Source: a bacterium
GTDB lineage: Bacteria > Bacillota > Bacilli > Lactobacillales > Streptococcaceae
DNA: 64,000 nt
Reading direction: 5' to 3'
Assembly (NCBI GenBank): GCA_905221095.1
Contig: CAJNBV010000002.1
Coordinates: forward strand, 124,001 to 188,000
Positions 53,671-64,000 of the stretch are shown in pieces. The notes beneath the pieces were generated by a model. The model searched no databases. It had not been told where the DNA came from and saw only the letters and a list, made by a program, of their open reading frames with translations. Numbering within the stretch: position 1 is the first letter of the stretch; each line of letters opens with the position of its first letter. The position numbers were made by a program, and so were the translations under genes.

Positions 53671-53699
53671 TTGATTTTATGGCTTATTTACTATAAAAT
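53671..53699 (+). promoter_or_regulatory. Promoter of the U32 peptidase gene
   Basis: TTGATT at 53671-53676, 17-base spacer, TAAAAT at 53694-53699. Confidence 0.55.
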
Positions 53700-53744
53700 G
53701 AGAAGGAAAAACGTCAAACTTTTATATTGCAAATAGGAGAAAAC

Positions 53745-55031
53745 ATGACAAAAACATTAAAACGTCCTGAGGTTTTATCACCTGCAGGGACTTTAGAGAA
53801 GCTAAAGGTAGCTGTTCAGTATGGGGCAGATGCTGTCTTTATCGGTGGTCAGGCCTATGGTCTTCGTAGCCGTGCCGGAAACTTTACCTTTGAACAGATG
53901 GAAGAAGGTGTCCAGTTTGCTGCCAAGTACGGTGCCAAGGTCTATGTGGCTGCCAACATGGTTATGCACGAAGGAAATGAAGCTGGTGCTGGTGAGTGGT
54001 TCCGTAAACTGCGTGATATCGGAATCGCGGCAGTTATCGTGTCTGATCCTGCATTGATTATGATTGCAGCGACAGAAGCACCAGGTCTTGAAATCCACCT
54101 CTCTACTCAAGCTAGTGCCACTAACTATGAAACTCTTGAGTTCTGGAAAGAACTGGGCTTGACTCGTGTCGTTTTGGCACGTGAGGTTTCTATGGAAGAA
54201 TTAGCTGAAATCCGCAAACGTACAGATGTTGAGATTGAAGCCTTTGTACACGGAGCTATGTGTATTTCTTACTCTGGTCGTTGTACTCTTTCAAATCACA
54301 TGAGTATGCGTGATGCTAACCGTGGTGGTTGCTCTCAGTCTTGTCGTTGGAAGTATGACCTTTACGATATGCCATTCGGGAAAGAACGTAAGAGCCTTAA
54401 GGGAGAGATTCCAGAAGAATTTTCAATGTCAGCCGTTGACATGTCTATGATTGACCATATCCCAGATATGATTGAAAATGGTGTGGATAGTTTGAAAATT
54501 GAAGGTCGTATGAAGTCGATTCACTATGTTTCAACAGTAACCAACTGCTACAAGGCTGCTGTGGATGCATATCTAGAAAGTCCAGAGAAGTTTGAAGCTA
54601 TCAAGCAAGACTTGATTGATGAGATGTGGAAGGTTGCCCAACGTGAATTGGCAACAGGTTTCTACTACGGTACACCATCTGAAAATGAGCAGTTGTTTGG
54701 TGCTCGTCGTAAAATTCCTGAGTACAAGTTTGTCGCTGAAGTGGTTTCATATGATGATGCGACTCAAACTGCAACCATTCGTCAACGAAACGTGATTAAT
54801 GAAGGAGACCAAGTAGAGTTTTACGGCCCAGGTTTCCGTCATTTTGAAACGTATATCGAAGATTTGCATGATGCCAAAGGCAATAAAATCGACCGCGCTC
54901 CAAATCCAATGGAACTCTTGACAATCAAAGTCCCACAACCTGTTCAAGCTGGAGACATGGTTCGCGCTCTTAAAGAAGGTCTCATCAATCTTTATAAGGA
55001 AGATGGAACCAGCGTCACAGTGCGTGCTTAA
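53745..55031 (+). CDS. Peptidase U32 family protein
   Basis: 428 aa from ATG 53745 (MTKTLKRPEVLSPAG), placed by AGGAGA; the in-frame ATG at 53727 is before that site. TIM-barrel start with LKVAVQYGADAVFIGG, then the U32 signature EAFVHGAMCISYSGRCTLSNHMSMRDANRGGCSQSCRW split over two blocks, holding Cys residues that may bind an iron-sulfur cluster. U32 members are collagenase-like proteases or, in many cases (RlhA, TrhP), RNA hydroxylation enzymes. TrhP-like tRNA U34 hydroxylation is a real alternative here. A C-terminal OB-like beta domain ends the protein. Confidence 0.85.
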   Translation: MTKTLKRPEVLSPAGTLEKLKVAVQYGADAVFIGGQAYGLRSRAGNFTFEQMEEGVQFAAKYGAKVYVAANMVMHEGNEAGAGEWFRKLRDIGIAAVIVSDPALIMIAATEAPGLEIHLSTQASATNYETLEFWKELGLTRVVLAREVSMEELAEIRKRTDVEIEAFVHGAMCISYSGRCTLSNHMSMRDANRGGCSQSCRWKYDLYDMPFGKERKSLKGEIPEEFSMSAVDMSMIDHIPDMIENGVDSLKIEGRMKSIHYVSTVTNCYKAAVDAYLESPEKFEAIKQDLIDEMWKVAQRELATGFYYGTPSENEQLFGARRKIPEYKFVAEVVSYDDATQTATIRQRNVINEGDQVEFYGPGFRHFETYIEDLHDAKGNKIDRAPNPMELLTIKVPQPVQAGDMVRALKEGLINLYKEDGTSVTVRA

Positions 55032-55109
55032 TAAGCAAGCAGGAAACGAAAGATTTCCCTTTAATTCTACTTACTAAAAGAGCATTAGGTTAAAAATATA
55101 TCAATTTTC

Positions 55110-55136
55110 ATCCGAGATTTCATCTCGGATTTTTTC
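55110..55136 (+). terminator. Terminator of the U32 peptidase gene
   Basis: ATCCGAGA / TCTCGGAT perfect stem, 5-base loop, then TTTTTT. Confidence 0.85.
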
Positions 55137-55240
55137 AATATTTTTCAGAAAGGTTTAGATAATGGTCGGATTTATTACAAGTTTTTTACAAAGTTTTCTA
55201 TATAATAAGCTCAAAAATAGTAAAATTGTAAATAATTTTC

Positions 55241-55254
55241 ATTAAACGCTTTCA
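55241..55254 (+). promoter_or_regulatory. cre-like site upstream of the atp promoter
   Basis: ATTAAACGCTTTCA has the cre core, with two mismatches at its first two bases. It lies 15 bases upstream of the -35. Between 55137 and 55240 I see only AT-rich sequence. Confidence 0.35.
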
Positions 55255-55268
55255 ATGTTAGTAAAAAG

Positions 55269-55297
55269 TTGACAAATCCAATTTTTAGGACTAAACT
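55269..55297 (+). promoter_or_regulatory. Promoter of the ATP synthase operon
   Basis: TTGACA (consensus) at 55269-55274, 17-base spacer, TAAACT at 55292-55297. Confidence 0.8.
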
Positions 55298-55332
55298 AAG
55301 TAAGTAAATTTTAATTAAAAGGAGAATTCGTC

Positions 55333-55533
55333 ATGAATTTAACATTTTTCGGTCTATGTCTTGCCTGTATGGGTGTATCTCTTGGTGAAGGTATGTTGAT
55401 GAATGGTTTGTTGAAATCAGTAGCTCGCCAACCAGATATTATCGCTGAGTTTCGTAGCTTGATGTTTTTAGGGGTTGCCTTTATTGAAGGAACTTTCTTC
55501 GTAACTCTTGTCTTCTCATTTATCATTAAATAA
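55333..55533 (+). CDS. atpE: ATP synthase F0 subunit c
   Basis: 66-aa proteolipid that forms the rotor ring and carries protons. Two TM helices joined by the polar loop ARQPD. The proton-carrying residue is Glu52 in FIEGTFF. At the positions where pneumococcal optochin-resistance changes are known (Gly14, Gly18, Gly20, Met23, Ala31, Met44, Phe45, Gly47, Val48, Ala49, Phe50) the residues look like the susceptible form. AAAGGAG before ATG. In streptococci this gene comes first and is sometimes called atpC. In streptococci the ATPase mostly exports protons to keep cytoplasmic pH. Confidence 0.95.
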   Translation: MNLTFFGLCLACMGVSLGEGMLMNGLLKSVARQPDIIAEFRSLMFLGVAFIEGTFFVTLVFSFIIK

Positions 55534-55565
55534 CGAAATATAAATTGGAGAAGGGAGAATGTTAG

Positions 55566-56279
55566 ATGGAAGAAAGTATCAATCCAACCATCAATATTGG
55601 TCCTGTTACCTTTGATTTAACTTTGACAGCCTTGACTTTGCTGTCTGTGTTTCTGATTTTTGCATTTATCTATTGGGCAAGTCGTAATATGACCTTGAAA
55701 CCCAAAGGTAAACAAAATGTATTAGAGTATCTCTATGATTTTGTAATTGGATTTACAGAACCTAACCTTGGTTCCCACTACATGAAAGATTACTCACTCT
55801 TTTACTTATGCTTATTTCTTTTTATGGTCATCGCCAATAACCTTGGTTTGATGGCTAAACTTCAAACAACAGATGGAACAAACCTTTGGACATCGCCAAC
55901 TGCAAATCTTTCATTTGACCTTGTCTTGTCTTTCTGTATTATTGTGATGGCGCACATTGAGGGGATTCGTCGTCGTGGGATTAAACAATACCTCAAAGGT
56001 TTTGTAACTCCTGCATTTATGACACCGATGAATCTACTTGAAGAAGTCACGAATTTCCTTTCTCTTGCTTTGCGGATTTTTGGGAATATCTTTGCAGGTG
56101 AAGTAATGACAAGCTTGCTTCTTGTACTTTCACATCAGGCTATTTTTTGGTACCCAATCGCATTTGGGACAAACTTAGTTTGGACTGCATTTTCCGTGTT
56201 CATTTCTTGTGTTCAGGCCTATGTCTTTACACTATTATCCTCTATGTACCTAGGAAATAAAATTAATGATGAAGAGTAG
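55566..56279 (+). CDS. atpB: ATP synthase F0 subunit a
   Basis: 237-aa membrane stator that forms the proton channels. Five or six TM segments. The essential arginine is in [16 protein letters not shown]. The C-terminal helix has [37 protein letters not shown] upstream; ATG 55566 lies 32 bases after atpE. Confidence 0.96.
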   Translation: MEESINPTINIGPVTFDLTLTALTLLSVFLIFAFIYWASRNMTLKPKGKQNVLEYLYDFVIGFTEPNLGSHYMKDYSLFYLCLFLFMVIANNLGLMAKLQTTDGTNLWTSPTANLSFDLVLSFCIIVMAHIEGIRRRGIKQYLKGFVTPAFMTPMNLLEEVTNFLSLALRIFGNIFAGEVMTSLLLVLSHQAIFWYPIAFGTNLVWTAFSVFISCVQAYVFTLLSSMYLGNKINDEE

Positions 56280-56292
56280 AAAGGAGTAACTG

Positions 56293-56786
56293 ATGCACGT
56301 AACAGTAGGTGAATTAATTGGTAATTTTATTTTAATCGCTGGCTCTTTTATCCTTTTGCTAGTCTTGATTAAAAAATTTGCATGGTCTAATATTACAAGC
56401 ATTTTCGAAGAAAGAGCTGAAAAAATTGCTTCAGATATTGACAGAGCCGAAGAAGCACGTCAAAAAGCAGAAGTATTGGCTCAAAAACGCGAAGATGAAT
56501 TGGCTGGTAGCCGTAAAGAAGCTAAGACAATCATTGAGAATGCGAAAGAAACAGCTGAGAAAAGTAAGGCTAGTATTTTAGCAGATGCTAAACTAGAAGC
56601 AGGACGCTTAAAAGAAAAAGCAAACCAAGAAATTGCTCAAAACAAAGCTGAAGCTTTACAAAGCGTTAAGGGTGAGGTAGCAGATTTGACAATCAGCTTG
56701 GCTGGTAAAATCATCTCACAAAACCTTGACGGTCATGCCCATAAAGAACTCATTGATCAGTATATCGATCAGCTAGGAGAAGCTTA

Positions 56787-56787
<1 letters not shown>
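56293..56787 (+). CDS. atpF: ATP synthase F0 subunit b
   Basis: 164-aa peripheral stalk subunit. One N-terminal TM (about 9-27), then a long charged coiled coil (about 30-135, rich in Ala, Glu and Lys: [20 protein letters not shown]) that holds F1. Ends [19 protein letters not shown], the delta-binding part. Its stop overlaps the start of atpH by one base. Confidence 0.95.
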
Positions 56788-58843
<2,056 letters not shown>

Positions 58844-58858
58844 GAATAGAGGTGTCAG

Positions 58859-59737
58859 ATGGCAGTATCTCTAAATGATATTAAAACAAAAATCGCCTCA
58901 ACAAAAAATACGAGTCAAATCACTAATGCCATGCAGATGGTATCAGCTGCTAAGCTAGGTCGTTCTGAAGAAGCTGCTCGCAACTTCCAAGTATACGCTC
59001 AAAAAGTTCGCAAGCTCTTGACAGATATTCTTCATGGTAATGGAGCTGGTGGTTCAACCAATCCAATGTTGATTAGCCGTCCAGTTAAGAAGACTGGCTA
59101 TATCGTCATCACTTCAGATCGCGGTTTGGTTGGAGGGTATAATTCTTCTATTTTGAAGGCTGTTATGGAGTTGAAAGAAGAATATCATCCAGACGGTAAA
59201 GGCTTTGAAATGATCTGTATCGGTGGAATGGGAGCGGACTTCTTTAAGGCTCGTGGTATTCAACCACTTTTTGAACTACGTGGTCTTGCAGACCAACCTA
59301 GCTTTGATGAAGTCCGTAAGATTATTTCAAAAACTGTTGAAATGTACCAAAATGAACTCTTTGATGAGCTTTATGTTTGTTACAACCACCATGTTAATAC
59401 GCTAACTAGTCAAATGCGTGTGGAGCAAATGCTTCCGATTGTTGACTTGGATCCAAAAGAAGCGGATGACAGTTACAGCTTGACCTTTGAATTGGAAACT
59501 AGCCGAGAAGAAATTTTGGAACAGTTGTTGCCTCAATTTGCAGAAAGTATGATTTACGGTGCTATTATCGATGCCAAGACAGCTGAAAATGCTGCAGGTA
59601 TGACAGCTATGCAAACAGCGACAGATAATGCTAAGAAAGTCATCAATGATTTGACAATTCAGTATAACCGTGCCAGACAGGCGGCGATTACACAAGAAAT
59701 TACAGAAATCGTAGCAGGAGCTAGTGCCTTAGAATAG
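58859..59737 (+). CDS. atpG: ATP synthase F1 subunit gamma
   Basis: 292-aa central shaft. Helical N-terminus [28 protein letters not shown], middle domain with [14 protein letters not shown], and the C-terminal helix ending [19 protein letters not shown]. Start after AGAGGTGTC. It is separated from atpD by an unusual 191-base gap that holds a BOX element. Confidence 0.96.
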   Translation: MAVSLNDIKTKIASTKNTSQITNAMQMVSAAKLGRSEEAARNFQVYAQKVRKLLTDILHGNGAGGSTNPMLISRPVKKTGYIVITSDRGLVGGYNSSILKAVMELKEEYHPDGKGFEMICIGGMGADFFKARGIQPLFELRGLADQPSFDEVRKIISKTVEMYQNELFDELYVCYNHHVNTLTSQMRVEQMLPIVDLDPKEADDSYSLTFELETSREEILEQLLPQFAESMIYGAIIDAKTAENAAGMTAMQTATDNAKKVINDLTIQYNRARQAAITQEITEIVAGASALE

Positions 59738-59767
59738 GCTCTGGTCCAGCTCGTATGAAAATGAACT

Positions 59768-59875
59768 TATACTCAATGAAAATCAAAGAGCAAACTAGGA
59801 AGCTAGCCGCAGGCTGTACTTGAGTACGGTAAGGCGACGCTGACGTGGTTTGAATTTGATTTTCGAAGAGTATTA
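59768..59875 (+). repeat. Short BOX element (A1-C1, no boxB) inside the ATP synthase operon
   Basis: TATACTCAATGAAAATC at the left and TTTTCGAAGAGTATTA at the right, 108 bases: boxA joined directly to boxC. It lies between atpG and atpD, and no terminator or new promoter is clear beside it. Confidence 0.92.
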
Positions 59876-59919
59876 GGACCTAGTTGAGCTAGGAACCGAC
59901 AGTATCTTATATAGAATAG

Positions 59920-61335
<1,416 letters not shown>

Positions 61336-61345
61336 GAGGTGATCT

Positions 61346-61765
61346 ATGGCTCAGTTAACTGTCCAGATCGTGACACCAGATGGTCTCGTCTATGATCACC
61401 ATGCCAGCTATGTATCGGTTCGAACTCTGGATGGTGAGATGGGGATCTTGCCACGACATGAAAATATGATTGCGGTTTTAGCAGTTGATGAGGTAAAGGT
61501 AAAACGTATTGATGATGAAGATCACGTGAACTGGATTGCAGTAAACGGAGGCGTTATTGAAATTGCCAATGATATCATTACAATCGTTGCGGATTCTGCA
61601 GAACGTGCTCGTGATATCGATGTTAGCCGTGCAGAACGTGCCAAGCTTCGAGCAGAACGTGAAATCGAAGAAGCACATGAAAAAAACTTGATTGATCAAG
61701 AACGTCGTGCTAAGATTGCTTTGCAACGTGCTATTAATCGTATCAATGTCGGAAATAGACTATAA
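61346..61765 (+). CDS. atpC: ATP synthase F1 subunit epsilon
   Basis: 139-aa central-stalk subunit that regulates rotation. N-terminal beta sandwich [27 protein letters not shown] and [14 protein letters not shown], then two C-terminal helices rich in Ala, Arg and Glu. Gap of 10 bases after atpD, with GAGGTGATCT as ribosome site. Last gene of the operon. Confidence 0.95.
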   Translation: MAQLTVQIVTPDGLVYDHHASYVSVRTLDGEMGILPRHENMIAVLAVDEVKVKRIDDEDHVNWIAVNGGVIEIANDIITIVADSAERARDIDVSRAERAKLRAEREIEEAHEKNLIDQERRAKIALQRAINRINVGNRL

Positions 61766-61766
61766 G

Positions 61767-61803
61767 AAAAAAATGAACTTGAAAATTTCAAGTTCATTTT
61801 TTT
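61767..61803. terminator. Bidirectional terminator between atpC and the lactonase gene
   Basis: Perfect stem AAAAAAATGAACTTGAAA / TTTCAAGTTCATTTTTTT with almost no loop (A and T flanks work both ways). Confidence 0.88.
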
Positions 61804-61811
61804 ATGTTTCC

Positions 61812-62825
61812 TTAAGGAGCAAAACTGATGCAGACTGCTTCTGGAACATGGAAGTCGTTTGAGAGTTCTGCTAGACGACCAGTTTCAGGATTGCGTTTAA
61901 AGACGGTTGCATTGTCAGAGTCTTGATGAACAGCAATAAGGAATTCTTGGTCTGGTGTCAAATCAAAATCACGTGGAGTCTGACCATGAGTAGGAACGAT
62001 TTCTAATAACTCTAAGCTACCGTCTGCAAGGATTGTATATACTGCGATAGAATCATGACCACGGTTAGAAGCGTAGAGGTATTTACCATCTTTAGAGAGA
62101 CGAATAGCAGCGGTTCCATTAAATCCTTCGTAACCGTCTGGTAGAGTTGAAATGACCTGCATGCGTTCAAATTCGCCAACACCATCGTAGATTAGAACCT
62201 CGATAGTACTATTGAGTTCACAAATCAGATAAGCGATTTTATAGTGGTTATGGAAAACGATATGACGAGAACCAGCTCCAGGAATACTATTGTAGGTATA
62301 GAGCTTAGATAATTTCCCTTCTTGATCAAGGTCATAGGTGATGACTTGGTCAGTACCCAAATCACAGGTCACTAGATAGTGGTCAGGTGTTAAATCTGTA
62401 AAGTGAACGTGGGGAGAAGCTTGATTCTCATGCGGACCTTGGCCACTGTGTTGATCTACATCACTAAGTAGAAGACGACCATCTTCCTGTCGTTTATAAA
62501 CAAGTACCTGTCCTTTATGGTAGTTGGCAGCATATACCAAATCACGCTTTTCATCAACAGCAACATAACAGTGGGGAGCTCCTTCTTCAACGACATGATT
62601 TAATAAAGTCCCATCAGTTTGATAGGCTGCAATTCCCCCCTTATTGTCTTGACTACCAACGGTGTATAGATGTTGGTGTTGGTCAAATGCCAGGTAGGTT
62701 GGACTTGGCTCAGCTGCAAAAAGTTCTAGATTTGAAAGCTGACCAGTTTCTGTATCAAAGTCTGCCTTGTAAATCCCTTGGGAAGTACGACGTGTATAAG
62801 TTCCAAAGTAAACAGTTTCTTTCAT
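61812..62825 (-). CDS. Lactonase-family beta-propeller protein (6-phosphogluconolactonase-like)
   Basis: 337 aa, a seven-bladed propeller of the YbhE/YkgB group that hydrolyses 6-phosphogluconolactone in the pentose phosphate pathway. Family blocks: YFGTYTRRTSQGIYKADFD at the N-terminus, HCYVAVDEKRDLVYAANYHKGQV, GPHENQASPHVHFTDLTPD and GAGSRHIVFHNHYKIAY. GAGGTAAAG precedes ATG 62825. The function is inferred from family; the label pgl is used for several unrelated genes, so I give no symbol. Confidence 0.88.
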   Translation of the reverse strand: MKETVYFGTYTRRTSQGIYKADFDTETGQLSNLELFAAEPSPTYLAFDQHQHLYTVGSQDNKGGIAAYQTDGTLLNHVVEEGAPHCYVAVDEKRDLVYAANYHKGQVLVYKRQEDGRLLLSDVDQHSGQGPHENQASPHVHFTDLTPDHYLVTCDLGTDQVITYDLDQEGKLSKLYTYNSIPGAGSRHIVFHNHYKIAYLICELNSTIEVLIYDGVGEFERMQVISTLPDGYEGFNGTAAIRLSKDGKYLYASNRGHDSIAVYTILADGSLELLEIVPTHGQTPRDFDLTPDQEFLIAVHQDSDNATVFKRNPETGRLAELSNDFHVPEAVCISFAP

Positions 62826-62854
62826 AACTTTACCTCTATATAAAAGATATGACT

Positions 62855-62863
62855 ATTATATCA
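62855..62863 (-). promoter_or_regulatory. Extended -10 promoter of the lactonase gene
   Basis: Minus strand TGA-TATAAT with TATAAT at 62860-62855. Confidence 0.65.
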
Positions 62864-62942
62864 CAAAAATGCTAGTATGAAGAAATCAACCTTGGCAAGA
62901 GCTTTACTCAATTTTTTCATGATAATATTAAGAATGTTTTCA

Positions 62943-62970
62943 TTGATTTCCTTTTGAAAAGTGCTATAAT
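62943..62970 (+). promoter_or_regulatory. Promoter of the peptide-binding lipoprotein gene
   Basis: TTGATT at 62943-62948, 16-base spacer, extended -10 TGC-TATAAT with TATAAT at 62965-62970. Confidence 0.7.
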
Positions 62971-63001
62971 AATCCTATACAAATTGCAAAGGAGTTTGTT
63001 T

Positions 63002-64000
63002 ATGAAAAAACGTGTTTTCTTAGCAGCAGGAGTTGCTGTACTCTCGGCAGCTGTCCTAGCAGCGTGTTCATCTGGTAATGCTAATAAAGAAGCAAATAAA
63101 CCAGTTACTTATGCCTATGTATTTTCATCAGATCCTTCGACTCTGGATTATACAGTTTCTGGACAAAAGTCTACAAAACAGATTACTGGTAATGTCATTG
63201 ATGGACTACTGGAAAATGATCAATACGGGAATCTAGTACCATCAGTTGCAGAAGATTGGACTGTTTCCAAAGATGGTTTGACCTATACCTATAAAATTCG
63301 TAAGGGTATCAAGTGGTATACCAATGAAGGAGAAGAGTATGGAGAAGTTAAGGCTCAAGACTTTGTAACTGGTTTAAAACACGCAGCTGATAAGAAATCA
63401 GAAGCACTTTATCTTGTACAGGATTCTATCAAAGGATTGGATGACTATGTAAATGGGAAAACAACGGATTTTTCTACTGTTGGTGTAAAAGCAACAGACG
63501 ATTATACTGTAGTATATACTTTAAACCATCCAGAATCTTTCTGGAATTCGAAGACAACAATGGGAATTCTTGCTCCTGTTAGCGAAGACTTTTTAGCTTC
63601 TAAAGGAGATGACTTTGGTAAGGCGACTGATGTAACAAGTATTCTATATAATGGGGCTTATCTTTTAAAAGGTCTTACATCTAAATCTTCTATTGAAATG
63701 ACTAAAAACCAAAATTATTGGGATAAACAAAATGTCTTTATTGATGATATTAAGTTGTCTTACTTTGATGGTCAGGATGCAGACTCTTTGGGACGTGGTT
63801 TTGATGAAGGAAATTATCCTGCAGCACCTCTCTTTAAAAACTCTGCTAACTATGAACGGCTAAAAGAAAAATATAAAGATAACATTATTTATAGTCAACA
63901 ACAAGGAACTACTTTCTATATTTCGACGAATATTGACCGTGTTGCCTATAATCACACTGCTAAAACAAGTGATGCAGAAAAATCATCTACTAAGAAGGCT
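63002..64000 (+). CDS. Oligopeptide-binding lipoprotein (AliA/AliB/AmiA family), 3' end beyond the window
   Basis: Open reading frame of 333 codons that continues past the window edge without a stop, so it is missing from a list of closed ORFs. It starts MKKRVFLAAGVAVLSAA, with lipobox LAAC and lipidated Cys22. The mature part is an SBP family 5 protein: VFSSDPSTLDYT, GLLENDQYGNLVPSVAEDW, KDGLTYTYKIRKGIKW and LYNGAYLLKG. Streptococcal members deliver peptides to the AmiCDEF permease and influence competence signalling. The full protein is normally about 650 residues. AAAGGAG lies before ATG 63002. Whether it is AliA, AliB or AmiA cannot be told from the half seen. Confidence 0.92.
   Translation, partial: MKKRVFLAAGVAVLSAAVLAACSSGNANKEANKPVTYAYVFSSDPSTLDYTVSGQKSTKQITGNVIDGLLENDQYGNLVPSVAEDWTVSKDGLTYTYKIRKGIKWYTNEGEEYGEVKAQDFVTGLKHAADKKSEALYLVQDSIKGLDDYVNGKTTDFSTVGVKATDDYTVVYTLNHPESFWNSKTTMGILAPVSEDFLASKGDDFGKATDVTSILYNGAYLLKGLTSKSSIEMTKNQNYWDKQNVFIDDIKLSYFDGQDADSLGRGFDEGNYPAAPLFKNSANYERLKEKYKDNIIYSQQQGTTFYISTNIDRVAYNHTAKTSDAEKSSTKKA

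Overview
The window is chromosomal DNA of a low-GC mitis-group Streptococcus (S. mitis / S. oralis / S. pneumoniae relatives). Evidence: four BOX repeat elements, a tmRNA whose tag reads AKNNTSYALAA, cppA, a T-box-controlled glyQS locus, an SMK (SAM-III) riboswitch on metK, and a pneumococcus-like F-type ATP synthase operon with a short c subunit and a TTG-started atpA. I see no prophage, integrated element, insertion sequence or CRISPR array. Almost every gene is intact.

Layout. 1-4.6 kb: end of a branched-chain amino acid ABC operon, a 55-bp tandem repeat block, a CBS/ACT protein, then prfB (with its programmed +1 frameshift)-ftsE-ftsX. 4.6-13.2 kb: glucose-type PTS EIICBA, an exo/endonuclease-phosphatase family protein, a DEAD-box helicase, riboswitch-controlled metK, pgdA and an aldo/keto reductase. 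13.2-17.8 kb: a glycine T-box driving a HELAH metalloprotease-like gene, glyQ, glyS and a DUF896 gene. 17.8-24.0 kb: a divergent redox region. A minus-strand operon (apbE, FMN reductase, FMN reductase with PAS-like domain and a duplicated flavinylation-like tail) faces CcpA-type-controlled nox, followed by pdxST. 24.0-31.3 kb: HlyIII/DUF1836 pair, GNAT-ogt-ArsC-like, an orphan amino acid ABC transporter, trxB, rlmB and def. 31.3-35.1 kb: CapA-like/HAD/SGNH operon, ssrA and tRNA-Ser. 35.2-41.3 kb: fruR-fruK-fruA and ftsK. 41.3-47.1 kb: a membrane-anchored hypothetical, cysteine desulfurase-thiI, and an esterase-esterase-ATP-grasp cluster. 47.2-53.5 kb: glpF, cppA-serine hydrolase-DMT exporter, a GntR regulator and guaA. 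53.7-64 kb: U32 protease, atpEBFHAGDC, a lactonase-fold protein and the start of a peptide-binding lipoprotein that runs off the end.

How it works together. Sugar entry (ptsG, fru operon) and oxygen handling (nox) carry catabolite-response-element-like sites. Amino acid supply is sensed by RNA (SAM at metK, uncharged tRNA-Gly at glyQS). The redox genes (nox, trxB, FMN reductases, ApbE) cluster loosely. The least explained items are the cytosolic ApbE/FMN-reductase operon with twin DATSGAS motifs, the protease-like gene under the glycine T-box, the esterase/ATP-grasp cluster, the 55-bp repeats with a covarying hairpin, and three genes whose -10 box lies six bases before the ATG (probable leaderless mRNAs).
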